Positions 23,513 through 35,386 of a DNA stretch of 64,000 bases are shown here, one piece after another (position 1 is the first letter of the stretch; every line of letters begins with the position of its first letter). The stretch covers positions 76,928,806 through 76,992,805 of the forward strand of contig OY282608.1 in assembly GCA_958298945.1 (NCBI GenBank). The letters run 5' to 3'. A program made the translations under genes and the position numbers. The notes beneath the pieces were generated by a model. The model saw nothing but the letters and a program-made list of their open reading frames with translations, was not told where the DNA came from and did not search any database. The DNA comes from Atherix ibis. Lineage: Eukaryota > Arthropoda > Insecta > Diptera > Athericidae.

Positions 23513-26500
23513 GTTGGTTTTTTGGTTTGTTGGCTTATTGGTTTGTTGGTTTGTTGGTTTGTTGGTTTGTTGGTTTGTTGGTTTCTTCGTTTGTTGGTTT
23601 TTTTGTTTCTTCGTTTGTTGGTTTTTTGGTTTGTTGATTTGTTGGTATGTTAGTTTGTTGGTTTGTTGGTTTTTTGGTTTGTTGGCTTGTTGGTTTGTTG
23701 GTTTGTTGGTTTGTTGGTTTGTTGGCTTCTTGGCTTGTTGGCAAGTTGGTTTGTTGGTTTGTTGGTTTGTTGGTTTGTTGGTTTGTTGGTTTGTTGGTTT
23801 TTTGGTTTGTTGGCTTATTGGTTTGTTGGTTTGTTGGTTTGTTGGTTTGTTGGTTTGTTGGTTTTTTGGTTTGTTGGCTTATTGGTTTGTTGGTTTGTTG
23901 GTTTGTTGGTTTGTTGGTTTGTTGGTTTGTTGGTTTGTTGGTTTCTTCGTTTGTTGGTTTTTCGGTTTATTCGTTTGTTGGTTTTTTGGTTTGTTGGTTT
24001 GTTGGTTTATTGGTTTGTTGGTTTGTTGGTTTGTTGGTTTTTTAATTTGTTGGCTTGTTGGCTTGTTGGTTTGTTGGTTTGTTGGTTTGTTGGTTTGTTG
24101 ATTTTTTGGTTTGTTGGTTTGTTCATTTGTTGGCTTGTTGGTTTGTTGATTTTTGGCTTGTTGGTTTGTTGGTTTGTTGGTTTGTTTGTTTGTTGGTTTA
24201 TTGGCTTGTTGGTTTGTTGGTTTGTTGGTTTGTTGGTTTCTTGGTTTGTTAGTTTGTTTGTTTGTTGTTTTGTTTGTTTGTTGGTTTGTTGGTTTGTTGG
24301 TTTGTTCGTTTGTTGGTTTGTTGGTTTGTTGTTTTGTTGGTTTGTTCGTTTGTTGATTTGTTGGTTTGTTGGTTTGTTGGCTTGTTGGTTTGTTGGTTTG
24401 TTGGCTTGTTGGTTTGTTGGTTTGTTGGGTTTTTTGGTTTGTTAGTTTGTTGGTTTTTTGGTTTCTTCGTTTGTTGGTTTTTTGGTTTGTTGGTTTGTTG
24501 GTTTGTTGGTTTTTTGGTTTGTTGGCTTGTTGGTTTGTTGGTTTGTTTGTTTGTTGGTTTGTTGGCTTCTTGGCTTGTTGGCAAGTTGGTTTGTTGGTTT
24601 GTTGGTTTGTTGGTTTGTTGGTTTTTTGGTTTGTTGGCTTATTGGTTTGTTGGTTTGTTGGTTTGTTGGTTTGTTAGTTTGTTGGTTTCGTCGTTTGTTG
24701 GTTTTTTGGTTTCTTTGTTTGTTGGTTTTTTGGTTTGTTGGTTTGTTGGTTTGTTGGTTTGTTGGTTTTTTGGTTTGTTGGCTTGTTGGTTTGTTGGTTT
24801 GTTGGTTTGTTGGTTTGTTGGCTTCTTGGCTTGTTGGCAAGTTGGTTTGTTGGTTTTTGGTATGTTGGCTTATTGGTTTGTTGGTTTGTTGGTTTGTTGG
24901 TTTGTTGGTTTGTTGGCTTGTTGGTTTGTTGGTTTTTTGGTTTTTTGGTTTGTTGGTTTGTTGGTTTGTTTGTTTGTTGGTTTCATCGTTTGTTGGCTTG
25001 TTGGTTTGTTGGCTTGTTGGCTTGTTGGCTTGTTGGCATGTTGGTTTGTTGGTTTGTTAGTTTGTTGGTTTTTTGGTTTGTTGGCTTGTTGGCTTGTTGG
25101 TTTGTTGGTTTGTTGGCTTGTTGGTTTGTTGGTTTGTTCGTTTGTTGGTTTGTTGGTTTGTTGGTTTGTTGGTTTGTTTGATTGTTGGTTTGTTCGTTTG
25201 TTGGCTTGTTGGTTTATTGGTTTGTTGGTTTGTTGGTTTGTTGGTTTGTTGTTTTGTTGGTTTGCTTGTTTGTTGGTTTGTTGGTTTGTTGGTTTTTTGG
25301 CTTGATTGTTTGTTGGTTTGTTGGTTTTTTGGCTTGTTTGTTTGTTGGCTTGTTGGCTTGTTGGTCTGTTAGTTTGTTTGTTTGTTGGTTTGTTGGTTTG
25401 TCGGGTTACTTGTTTGTTGGTTTGTTGGTTTTTGTTGGTTTGTTGGTTTGTTTGTTTGTTGGTTTGTTGGTTTGTTAGTTTGTTGGTTTGTTGTTGTTTG
25501 TTGGTTTGTTGGTTTGTTGGTTTGTTGGTTTGTTGGTTTTTTGGTTTGTTGGTTTCTTGGTTTGTTCGTTTGTTGGTTTGTTGGTTTGTTGGTTTGTTCG
25601 TTTATTGGTTTGTTGGTTTGTTGGTTTGTTCGTTTGCTCATTAGTTGGCTTGTTGGTTTGTTGGTTTGTTGGTTTGTTGGTTTGTTGGTTTGTTTGTTTG
25701 TTGGTTTGTTTGTTTGTTGGCTTGTTGCCTTGTTGGCTTGTTTGTTTGTTGGTTTGTTGGTTTGTTGGTTTGCTGGTTTGTTGGTTTGTTGGTTAGTTGG
25801 TTTGTTGGTTTGTTGGTTTGTTGGTTTTTTGGTTTGTTGGCTTATTGGTTTGTTGGTTTGTTGGTTTGTTGGTTTGTTGGTTTGTTGGTTTGTTGGTTTC
25901 TTCGTTTGTTGGTTTTTTGGTTTCTTCGTTTGTTGGTTTTTTGGTTTGTTGGTTTGTTGGTTTATTGGTTTGTTGGTTTTTTGGTTTGTTGGCTTGTTGG
26001 TTTGTTGGTTTTTTGGTTTGTTGGTTTGTTGGCTTCTTGGCTTGTTGGCAAGTTGGTTTGTTGGTTTGTTGGTTTGTTGGTTTGTTGGTTTTTTGGTTTG
26101 TTGGTTTGTTCGTTTGTTGGCTTGTTGGTTTCTTCGTTTGTTGGTTTTTTGTTTTCTTCGTTTGTTGGTTTTTTGGTTTGTTGGTTTGTTGGTTTGTTGG
26201 TTTGTTGGTTTGTTTGTTTGTTGGTTTGTTTGTTTGTTGGTTTGTTCGTTTGTTGGCTTGTTGGTTTGTTGGCTTGTTGCCTTGTTGGCTTGTTGGTTTG
26301 TTGGTTTGTTGGTTTGTTGGTTTGCTGGTTTGTTGGTTTGTTGGTTTGTTGGTTTGTTGGTTTGTTGGTTTGTTGGTTTTTTGGTTTGTTGGTTTTTTGG
26401 TTTGTTGGCTTATTGGTTTGTTGGTTTGTTGGTTTGTTGGTTTGTTGGTTTGTTGGTTTGTTGGTTTCTTCGTTTGTTGGTTTTTTGGTTTCTTCGTTTG

Positions 26501-27652
26501 TTGGTTTTTTGGTTTGTTGGTTTGTTGGTTTGTTGGTTTGTTAGTTTGTTGGTTTGTTGGTTTTTTGGTTTGTTGGCTTGTTGGTTTGTTGGTTTGTTGG
26601 TTTGTTGGTTTGTTGGCTTCTTGGCTTGTTGGCAAGTTGGTTTGTTGGTTTGTTGGTTTGTTGGTTTGTTGGTTTGTTGGTTTTTTGGTTTGTTGGCTTA
26701 TTGGTTTGTTGGTTTGTTGGTTTGTTGGTTTGTTGGTTTGTTGGTTTGTTGGTTTGTTGGTTTTTTGGTTTGTTGGCTTATTGGTTTGTTGGTTTGTTGG
26801 TTTGTTGGTTTGTTGGTTTCTTCGTTTGTTGGTTTTTCGGTTTCTTCATTTGTTGGTTTTTTGGTTTGTTGGTTTGTTGGTTTATTGGTTTGTTGGTTTG
26901 TTGGTTTGTTGGTTTTTTGGTTTGTTGGCTTGTTGGTTTGTTGGTTTGTTGGTTTGTTGGTTTGTTGATTTTTTGGTTTATTGGCTTATTGGTTTGTTGG
27001 TTTGTTGGTTTGTTGGTTTTTTGGTTTGTTAGTTTGTTTGTTTGTTGTTTTGTTTGTTTGTTGGTTTGTTGGTTTGTTCGTTTGTTGGTTTGTTGGTTTG
27101 TTGTTTTGTTGGTTTGTTCGTTTGTTGATTTGTTGGTTTGTTGGTTTGTTGGCTTGTTGGTTTGTTGGTTTGTTGGCTTGTTGGTTTGTTGGTTTGTTGG
27201 TTTGTTGGTTTGTTGGGTTTTTTGGTTTGTTGGTTTGTTGGTTTTTTGGTTTCTTCGTTTGTTGGTTTTTTGGTTTGTTGGTTTGTTGGTTTGTGGGTTT
27301 GTTGGTTTGTTGGTTTGTTGGTTTTTTGGTTTGTTGGCTTGTTGGTTTGTTGGTTTGTTTGTTTGTTGGTTTGTTGGCTTCTTGGCTTGTTGGCAAGTTG
27401 GTTTGTTGGTTTGTTGGTTTGTTGGTTTGTTGGTTTTTTGGTTTGTTGACTTATTGGTTTGTTGGTTTGTTGGTTTGTTGGTTTCGTCGTTTGTTGGTTT
27501 TTTGGTTTCTTTGTTTGTTGGTTTTTTGGTTTGTTGGTTTGTTGGTTTGTTGGTTTGTTGGTTTGTTGGTTTTTTGGTTTGTTGGCTTGTTGGTTTGTTG
27601 GTTTGTTGGTTTGTTGGTTTGTTGGCTTCTTGGCTTGTTGGCAAGTTGGTTT
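23513..27652 (+). repeat. HOR-C copy 2 (about 4.14 kb)
   Basis: Near-identical to copy 1. The offset is 4,108 from the start to about 25,640, then 4,116, then 4,140 from about 26,500 on. Each step is a whole number of octamers: one extra canonical unit after CATTAGTTGG near 25,680, and three extra near 26,380 where GGTTTTTT-GGTTTGTT is doubled. One point difference is TTAACAAGTTGG in copy 1 (about 22,490) against TTGGCAAGTTGG here (about 26,630). Copy 2 leaves the pattern after about 27,650. Confidence 0.85.
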
Positions 27653-28777
27653 GTTGGTTTTTTGGTTTGTTGGCTTATTGGTTTGTTGGTTTGTTGGTTT
27701 GTTGGTTTGTTGGTTTGTTGGCTTGTTGGTTTCTTGGTTTTTTGGTTTTTTGGTTTGTTGGTTTGTTGGTTTGTTTGTTTGTTGGTTTCATCGTTTGTTG
27801 GCTTGTTGGTTTGTTGGCTTGTTGGCTTGTTGGCTTGTTGGCATGTTGGCATGTTGGTTTGTTGGTTTGTTAGTTTGTTGGTTTTTTGGTTTGTTGGCTT
27901 GTTGGCTTGTTGGTTTGTTGGTTTGTTGGCTTGTTGGTTTGTTGGTTTGTTCGTTTGTTGGTTTCTTGGTTTGTTGGTTTGTTGGTTTGTTTGATTGTTG
28001 GTTTGTTCGTTTGTTGGCTTGTTGGTTTATTGGTTTGTTGGTTTGTTGGTTTGTTGGTTTGTTGGTTTGTTGTTTTGTTGGTTTGCTTGTTTGTTGGTTT
28101 GTTGGTTTGTTGGTTTTTTGGCTTGTTTGTTTGTTGGTTTGTTGGTTTGTTGGTTCCTTCGTTTGTTGGTTTTTTGGTTTCTCCGTTTGTTGGTTTTTTG
28201 GTTTGTAAGTTTGTTGGTTTGTTGGTTTGTTGGTTTGTTGGTTTGTTGTTTTGTTGGTTTGCTTGTTTGTTGGTTTGTTGGTTTGTTGGTTTGTTGGTTT
28301 TTTGGCTTGTTTGTTTGTTGGCTTGTTGGCTTGTTGGTCTGTTAGTTTGTTTGTTTGTTGGTTTGTTGGTTTGTCGGGTTATTTGTTTGTTGGTTTGTTG
28401 GTTTTTGTTGGTTTGTTGGTTTGTTTGTTTGTTGGTTTGTTGGTTTGTTAGTTTGTTGGTTTGTTGTTGTTTGTTGGTTTGTTGGTTTGTTGGTTTGTTG
28501 GTTTGTTGGTTTGTTGGTTTTTTGGTTTGTTGGTTTCTTGGTTTGTTCGTTTGTTGGTTTGTTGGTTTGTTGGTTTGTTGGTTTATTGGTTTGTTGGTTT
28601 GTTGGTTTGTTTGTTTGTTCATTAGTAGGCTTGTTGGTTTGTTGGTTTGTTGGTTTGTTGGTTTGTTTGTTTGTTGGTTTGTTTGTTTGTTGGCTTGTTG
28701 CCTTGTTGGCTTGTTTGTTTGTTGGTTTGTTGGTTTGTTGGTTTGTTGGTTTGCTGGTTTGTTGGTTTGTTGGTTTG
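27430..28777 (+). repeat. HOR-D copy 1 (about 1.35 kb)
   Basis: Runs from GGTTTGTTGACTTATT (GACTT at 27448) through GGTTTCGTCG (about 27,482), cassette 27625, GGTTTCTTGGTTTTTT (about 27,730), GGTTTCATCG (about 27,789), a doubled GGCATGTT (about 27,841), GGTTCCTTCG (about 28,153), TCTCCGTTTG (about 28,181), GTAAGTTTG (about 28,206), GTCGGG (about 28,373), CATTAGTAGG (about 28,620) and GTTGCCTTG (about 28,700). Its first 220 bases are also the right end of HOR-C copy 2, so the shorter unit overlaps and arose from the larger one. Offset to copy 2 is 1,348, then 1,340 after the doubled GGCATGTT. Confidence 0.8.
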
Positions 28778-30117
28778 TTGGTTTTTTGGTTTGTTGACTT
28801 ATTGGTTTGTTGGTTTGTTGGTTTGTTGGTTTCGTCGTTTGTTGGTTTTTTGGTTTCTTTGTTTGTTGGTTTTTTGGTTTGTTGGTTTGTTGGTTTGTTG
28901 GTTTGTTGGTTTGTTGGTTTTTTGGTTTGTTGGCTTGTTGGTTTGTTGGTTTGTTGGTTTGTTGGTTTGTTGGCTTCTTGGCTTGTTGGCAAGTTGGTTT
29001 GTTGGTTTTTTGGTTTGTTGGCTTATTGGTTTGTTGGTTTGTTGGTTTGTTGGTTTGTTGGTTTGTTGGCTTGTTGGTTTCTTGGTTTTTTGGTTTTTTG
29101 GTTTGTTGGTTTGTTGGTTTGTTTGTTTGTTGGTTTCATCGTTTGTTGGCTTGTTGGTTTGTTGGCTTGTTGGCTTGTTGGCTTGTTGGCATGTTGGTTT
29201 GTTGGTTTGTTAGTTTGTTGGTTTTTTGGTTTGTTGGCTTGTTGGCTTGTTGGTTTGTTGGTTTGTTGGCTTGTTGGTTTGTTGGTTTGTTCGTTTGTTG
29301 GTTTCTTGGTTTGTTGGTTTGTTGGTTTGTTTGATTGTTGGTTTGTTCGTTTGTTGGCTTGTTGGTTTATTGGTTTGTTGGTTTGTTGGTTTGTTGGTTT
29401 GTTGGTTTGTTGTTTTGTTGGTTTGCTTGTTTGTTGGTTTGTTGGTTTGTTGGTTTTTTGGCTTGTTTGTTTGTTGGTTTGTTGGTTTGTTGGTTCCTTC
29501 GTTTGTTGGTTTTTTGGTTTCTCCGTTTGTTGGTTTTTTGGTTTGTAAGTTTGTTGGTTTGTTGGTTTGTTGGTTTGTTGGTTTGTTGTTTTGTTGGTTT
29601 GCTTGTTTGTTGGTTTGTTGGTTTGTTGGTTTGTTGGTTTTTTGGCTTGTTTGTTTGTTGGCTTGTTGGCTTGTTGGTCTGTTAGTTTGTTTGTTTGTTG
29701 GTTTGTTGGTTTGTCGGGTTATTTGTTTGTTGGTTTGTTGGTTTTTGTTGGTTTGTTGGTTTGTTTGTTTGTTGGTTTGTTGGTTTGTTAGTTTGTTGGT
29801 TTGTTGTTGTTTGTTGGTTTGTTGGTTTGTTGGTTTGTTGGTTTGTTGGTTTGTTGGTTTTTTGGTTTGTTGGTTTCTTGGTTTGTTCGTTTGTTGGTTT
29901 GTTGGTTTGTTGGTTTGTTGGTTTATTGGTTTGTTGGTTTGTTGGTTTGTTTGTTTGTTCATTAGTAGGCTTGTTGGTTTGTTGGTTTGTTGGTTTGTTG
30001 GTTTGTTTGTTTGTTGGTTTGTTTGTTTGTTGGCTTGTTGCCTTGTTGGCTTGTTTGTTTGTTGGTTTGTTGGTTTGTTGGTTTGTTGGTTTGCTGGTTT
30101 GTTGGTTTGTTGGTTTG
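28778..30117 (+). repeat. HOR-D copy 2 (1.34 kb)
   Basis: Carries the same rare variants as copy 1 at +1,340: GACTT 28796, GGTTTCATCG about 29,128, a single GGCATGTT about 29,188, GGTTCCTTCG about 29,493, TCTCCG about 29,521, GTAAGTTTG about 29,546, GTCGGG about 29,713, CATTAGTAGG about 29,960. The only length change I see inside the unit is the one GGCATGTT octamer. The two copies look otherwise base-identical over long stretches, which marks a recent event. Confidence 0.85.
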
Positions 30118-33090
30118 TTGGTTTGTTGGTTTGTTGGTTTGTTGGTTTTTTGGTTTGTTGGCTTATTGGTTTGTTGGTTTGTTGGTTTGTTGGTTTGTTG
30201 GTTTCTTCGTTTGTTGGTTTTTTGGTTTCTTCGTTTGTTGGTTTTTTGGTTTGTTGGTTTGTTGGTTTATTGGTTTGTTCGTTTTTTGGTTTATTGGCTT
30301 GTTCGTTTGTTGGTTTTTTGGTTTGTTGGTTTGTTGGCTTCTTGGCTTGTTGGCAAGTTGGTTTGTTGGTTTGTTGGTTTTTTGGTTTGTTGGTTTGTTC
30401 GTTTGTTGGCTTGTTGGTTTCTTCGTTTGTTGGTTTTTTGTTTTCTTCGTTTGTTGATTTTTTGGTTTGTTGGTTTGTTGGTTTGTTGGTTTGTTGGTTT
30501 GTTGGTTTGTTTGTTTGTTGGTTTGTTTGTTTGTTGGTTTGTTCGTTTGTTGGCTTGTTGGTTTGTTGGCTTGTTGCCTTGTTGGCTTGTTGGTTTGTTG
30601 GTTTGTTGGTTTGTTGGTTTGTTGGTTTGCTGGTTTGTTGGTTTGTTGGTTTGTTGGTTTGTTGGTTTGTTGGTTTGTTGGTTTGTTGGTTTTTTGGTTT
30701 GTTGGCTTATTGGTTTGTTGGTTTGTTGGTTTGTTGGTTTGTTGGTTTGTTGGTTTCTTCGTTTGTTGGTTTTTTGGTTTCTTCGTTTGTTGGTTTTTTG
30801 GTTTGTTGGTTTGTTGGTTTGTTAGTTTGTTGGTTTATTGGTTTTTTGGTTTGTTGGCTTGTTGGTTTGTTGGTTTGTTGGTTTGTTGGTTTGTTGGCTT
30901 CTTGGCTTGTTGGCAAGTTGGTTTGTTGGTTTGTTGGTTTGTTGGTTTGTTGGTTTGTTGGTTTGTTGGTTTTTGGTTTGTTGGCTTATTGGTTTGTTGG
31001 TTTGTTGGTTTGTTGATTTGTTGGTTTGTTGGTTTTTTGGTTTGTTGGTTTTTTGGTTTGTTGGCTTATTGGTTTGTTGGTTTGTTGGTTTGTTTGTTTG
31101 TTGGTTTTTCGGTTTCTTTGTTTGTTGGTTTTTTGGTTTGTTGGTTTGTTGGTTTATTGGTTTATTGGTTTGTTGGTTTGTTGGTTTGTTGGTTTTTTGG
31201 TTTGTTGGCTTGTTGGTTTGTTGGATTGTTGGTTTGTTGGTTTGTTGAGTTTTTGGTTTGTTGGTTTGTTCGTTTGTTGGCTTGTTGGTTTGTTGATTTT
31301 TGGCTTGTTGGTTTGTTGGTTTGTTGGTTTGTTTGTTTGTTCGTTTATTGGCTTGTTGGTTTGTTGGTTTGTTGGTTTGTTGGTTTCTTGGTTTGTTAGT
31401 TTCTTTGTTTGTTGTTTTGTTCGTTTGTTGGTTTGTTGGTTTGTTCGTTTGTTGGTTTGTTGGTTTGTTGTTTTGTTGGTTTGTTCGTTTGTTGATTTGT
31501 TGGTTTGTTGGTTTGTTGGCTTGTTGGTTTGTTGGTTTGTTGGCTTGTTGGTTTGTTGGTTTGTTGGTTTGTTGGTTTGTTGGGTTTTTTGGTTTGTTGG
31601 TTTGTTGGTTTTTTGGTTTCTTCGTTTGTTGGTATTTTGGTTTGTTGGTTTGTTGGTTTGTGGGTTTGTTGGTTTGTTGGTTTGTTGGTTTTTTGGTTTG
31701 TTGGCTTGTTGGTTTGTTGGTTTGTTGGTTTGTTGGTTTGTTGGCTTCTTGGCTTGTTGGCAAGTTGGTTTGTTGGTTTGTTGGTTTGTTGGTTTGTTGG
31801 TTTTTTGGTTTGTTGTCTTATTGGTTTGTTGGTTTGTTGGTTTGTTGGTTTGTTGGTTTGTTGGTTTCTTCGTTTGTTGGTTTTTTGGTTTTTTGTTTGT
31901 TGGTTTTTTGGTTTGTTGGTTTGTTGGCTTGTTGGTTTGTTGGTTTATTGGTTTGTTGGTTTGTTGGCTTCTTGGCTTGTTGGCAAGTTGGTTTGTTGGT
32001 TTTTTGGTTTGTTGGCTTATTGGTTTGTTGGTTTGTTGGTTTGTTGGTTTGTTGGTTTGTTGGTTTTTTGGCTTGTTGGTTTGTTGGTTTTTTTGTTTTT
32101 TTGGTTTGTTGGTTTGTTGGTTTGTTTGTTTGTTGGTTTCATCGTTTGTTGGCTTGTTGGTTTGTTGGCTTGTTGGCTTGTTGGCATGTTGGTTTGTTGG
32201 TTTGTTAGTTTGTTGGTTTTTTGGTTTGTTGGCTTGTTGGCTTGTTGGTTTGTTGGTTTGTTGGCTTGTTGGTTTGTTGGTTTGTTGGTTTGTTGGTTTG
32301 TTGGTTTGTTGGTTTGTTGGTTTGTTTGATTGTTGGTTTGTTCGTTTGTTGGCTTGTTGGTTTATTGGTTTGTTGGTTTGTTGGTTTGTTGGTTTGTTGG
32401 TTTGTTGGTTTGTTGGTTTGTTGTTTTGTTGGTTTGCTTGTTTGTTGGTTTGTTGGTTTGTTGGTTTCTTCGTTTGTTGGTTTTTTGGTTTCTTCGTTTG
32501 TTGGTTTTATGGTTTGTTGGTTTGTTGGTTTGTTGGTTTGTTGGTTTGTTGGTTTTTTGGTTTGTTGGCTTGTTGGTTTGTTGGTTTGTTGGTTTGTTGG
32601 TTTGTTGGCTTCTTGGCTTGTTGGCAAGTTGGTTTGTTGGTTTGTTGGTTTGTTGGTTTGTTGGTTTGTTGGTTTTTTGGTTTGTTGGCTTATTGGTTTG
32701 TTGGTTTGTTGGTTTGTTGGTTTTTTGGTTTGTTGGCTTATTGGTTTGTTGGCTTGCTGGTTTGTTGGCTTTTTGGCTTGTTGGCATGTTGGTTTGTTGG
32801 TTTGTTGGTTTGTTGGTTTTTTGGTTTGTTGGCTTGTTGGCTTGTTGGTTTGTTGGTTTGTTGGCTAGTTGGTTTGTTGGTTTGTTGGTTTGTTGGTTTG
32901 TTGGTTTGTTTAATTGTTGGTTTGTTTGTTTGTTGGCTTGTTGGTTTATTGGTTTGTTGGCTTGTTGGTTTGTTGGTTTGTTGGTTTGTTGGTTTGTTGT
33001 TTTGTTGGTTTGCTTGTTTGTTGGTTTGTTGGTTTTTTGGCTTGTTGGTTTGTTGGCTTGTTGGCTTGTTGGTCTGTTAGTTTCTTTGTT
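30118..33090 (+). repeat. Diverged segment resembling parts of HOR-C
   Basis: Landmarks of HOR-C recur with altered spacing: cassettes 30337, 30897, 31744, 31967 and 32607, TTTTGTTTTCTTCG (about 30,437), GATTTTTGG (about 31,293; compare 20,039 and 24,147), GTGGGTTTG (about 31,661; compare 23,154 and 27,294), and GGTTTCATCG (about 32,140, the last in the window). Local peculiarities are TTGAGTTTTTGG (about 31,244), GTTGTCTTATT (about 31,815) and TTTTATGGTTTG (about 32,508). The right part (32,150-33,090) leads into HOR-E through GTTTAATTG (about 32,909). Confidence 0.6.
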
Positions 33091-35386
33091 TGTTGTTTTG
33101 TTGGTTTGTCGGTTTATTTGTTTGTTGGTTTGTTGGTTTTTGTTGGTTTGTTGGTTTGTTTGTTTGTTGGTTTGTTGGTTTGTTAGTTTGTTGGTTGGTT
33201 GTTGTTTGTTGGTTTGTTGGTTTGTTGGTTTGTTGGCTGGTGGGTTTTTTGGTTTGTTGGTTTGTTGGTTTGTTCGTTTGTTGGTTTGTTGGTTTGTTGG
33301 TTTGTTGGTTTGTTGGTTTGTTAGTTTGTTGGTTTGTTGGTTTGTTGGTTTGTTTGTTTGTTGGTTTTTTGGTTTTTGGTTTGTAGGCTTGTTTGTTTGT
33401 TGGTTTGTTGGTTTGTTCGTTTGTTCATTAGTTGGTTTGTTGGTTTGTTGGTTTGTTGGTTTGTTGGTTGGTTGGTTTGTTGGTTTGTTGGTTTATTTGT
33501 TTGTTGGTTTGTTGATTTGTTGGTTTGTTGGTTTGTTTGTTTGTTGGTTTGTGGGTTTGTTGGTTTGTTGGTTTGTTGGTTTGTTTATTTGTTGCTTTGT
33601 TTGTTTGTTGGTTTGTTCGTTTGTTGGCTTGTTGGTTTGTTGCCTTGTTGCCTTGTTGGCTTGTTGGCTTGTTGGTTTGTTGGTTTGTTGGTTTTTTGGT
33701 TTGTTGGTTTGTTGGTTTGTTGGCTTGTTGGCTTGTTGGTTTGTTGGCTTGTTGGTTTGTTGGCTTGTTGGCTTGTTATTTTGTTGGTTTGTTTGTTTGT
33801 TGGCTTGTTCGTTTGTTGGCTTGTTGGTTTGATGGCTTGTTGGTTTGTTGGTTTGTTGGTTTGTTGGTTTGTTGGTTTGTTGGTTTGTTAGTTTGTTGGT
33901 TTGTTGGTTTGTTGGTTTGTTGGTTTGTTGGTTTGTTACTTTGTTGGTTTGTTGGTTTTTTGGTTTTTTGGTTTTTTGCTTTATTGGCTTATTGGTTTGT
34001 TGGTTTGTTGGTTTGTTGGTTTGTTGGTTTCTTCGTTTGTTGGTTTTTTGGTTTGTTGGTTTGTTGGTTTGTTGGTTTGTTGGTTTTTTGGCTTGCTGGT
34101 TTGTTGGTTTGTTGGTTTGTTGGTTTGTTCGTTTGTTGGTTTGTTGGTTTGTTGGTTTGTTGGTTTGTTGGTTTGTTGGTTTGTTGGTTTGTTGGTTTGT
34201 TGGTTTGTTAGTTTGCTGGTTTGTTGGTTTGTTGGTTTGTTGGTTTGTTGGTTTTTTGGTTTTTGGCTTGCTGGTTTGTTGGTTTGTTGGTTTGTTGGTT
34301 TGTTGGCTTGTTGGCTTGTTGGTTAGTTGGTTTGTTTGTTTGTTAGTTTGCTCGTTTGTTGGCTTGTTGGTTTGTTGGCTTGTTGGCTTGTTGGCATGTT
34401 GGTTTGTTGGTTTGTTGGTTTGTTGGTTTGTTGGTTTGTTGGTTTGTTGGTTTGTTGGTTTGTTGGTTTGTTGGTTTCTTGGTTTGCTGGTTTGTTGGTT
34501 TGTTGGTTTGTTGGTTTGTTGGTTTGTTGGTTTGTTGGTTTTTTGGTTTGTTGGCTTATTGGTTTGTTGGTTTGGTGGTTTGTTGGTTTGTTGGTTTGTT
34601 GGTTTGTTGGTTTCTTCGTTTGTTGGTTTTTTGGTTTCTTCGTTTGTTGGTTTTTTGGTTTGTTGGTTTGTTGGTTTGTTAGTTTGTTGGTTTGTTGGTT
34701 TGTTGGTTTTTTGGTTTGTTGGCTTGTTGGTTTGTTGGTTTGTTGGTTTGTTGGTTTGTTGGGTTCTTGGCTTGTTGGCAAGTTGGTTTGCTGGTTTGTT
34801 GGTTTGTTAGTTTGTTGGTTTGTTGGTTTCTTGGTTTGTTGGTTTGTTGGTTTGTTGGTTTGTTGATTTGTTGGTTTGTTGTTTTGTTGGTTGTTGGTTT
34901 GTTGGTTTGTTGGTTTGTTGGTTTTTTGGTTTGTTGGCTTATTGGTTTGTTGGTTTGTTGGTTTGTTGGTTTTTTGGTTTGTTGGTTTGTTGGTTTGTTT
35001 GTTTGTTGGTTTGTTCGTTTGTTGGCTTGTTGGTTTGTTGGCTTTTTGGCTTGTTGGCATGTTGGATTGTTGGTTTGTTGGTTTGTTGGTTTTTTGGTTT
35101 GTTGGCTTGTTGGCTTGTTGGTTTGTTGGTTTGTTGGCTTGTTGGGTTGTTGGTTTGTTGGTTTGTTGGTTTGTTGGTTTGTTGGTTTGTTGGTTTGTTG
35201 GTTTGTTGGTTTGTTTAATTGTTGGTTTGTTCGTTTGTTAGCTTGTTGGTTGATTGGTTTGTTGGTTTGTTTGTTTGTTTGTTTGTTGTTTTGTTGGTTT
35301 GCTTGTTTGTTGGTTTGTTGGTTTGTTGGTTTTTTGGCTTGTTGGTTTGTTGGCTTGTTGGCTTGTTGGTCTGTTAGTTTGTTTGT
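33091..35386 (+). repeat. HOR-E copy 1 (about 2.3 kb)
   Basis: Starts at a GTCGGTTTATTTG variant (about 33,108), then TAGGCT (33384), TTCATTAGTTGG (about 33,425), GTTGGTTGGTTGG (about 33,470), GTTTATTTGTTGC (about 33,585), GTTGCCTTGTTGCC (about 33,640), TTGCTTTATTGG (about 33,975), a single TTCTTCG, a TTCTTCG doublet (about 34,615), the decayed cassette at 34,760, GTTGTTTTGTTGGTTGTTGG (about 34,878), and GTTTAATTG-TTAGCTTG-GGTTGATT (about 35,212-35,255). The same order follows in copy 2. Confidence 0.7.
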
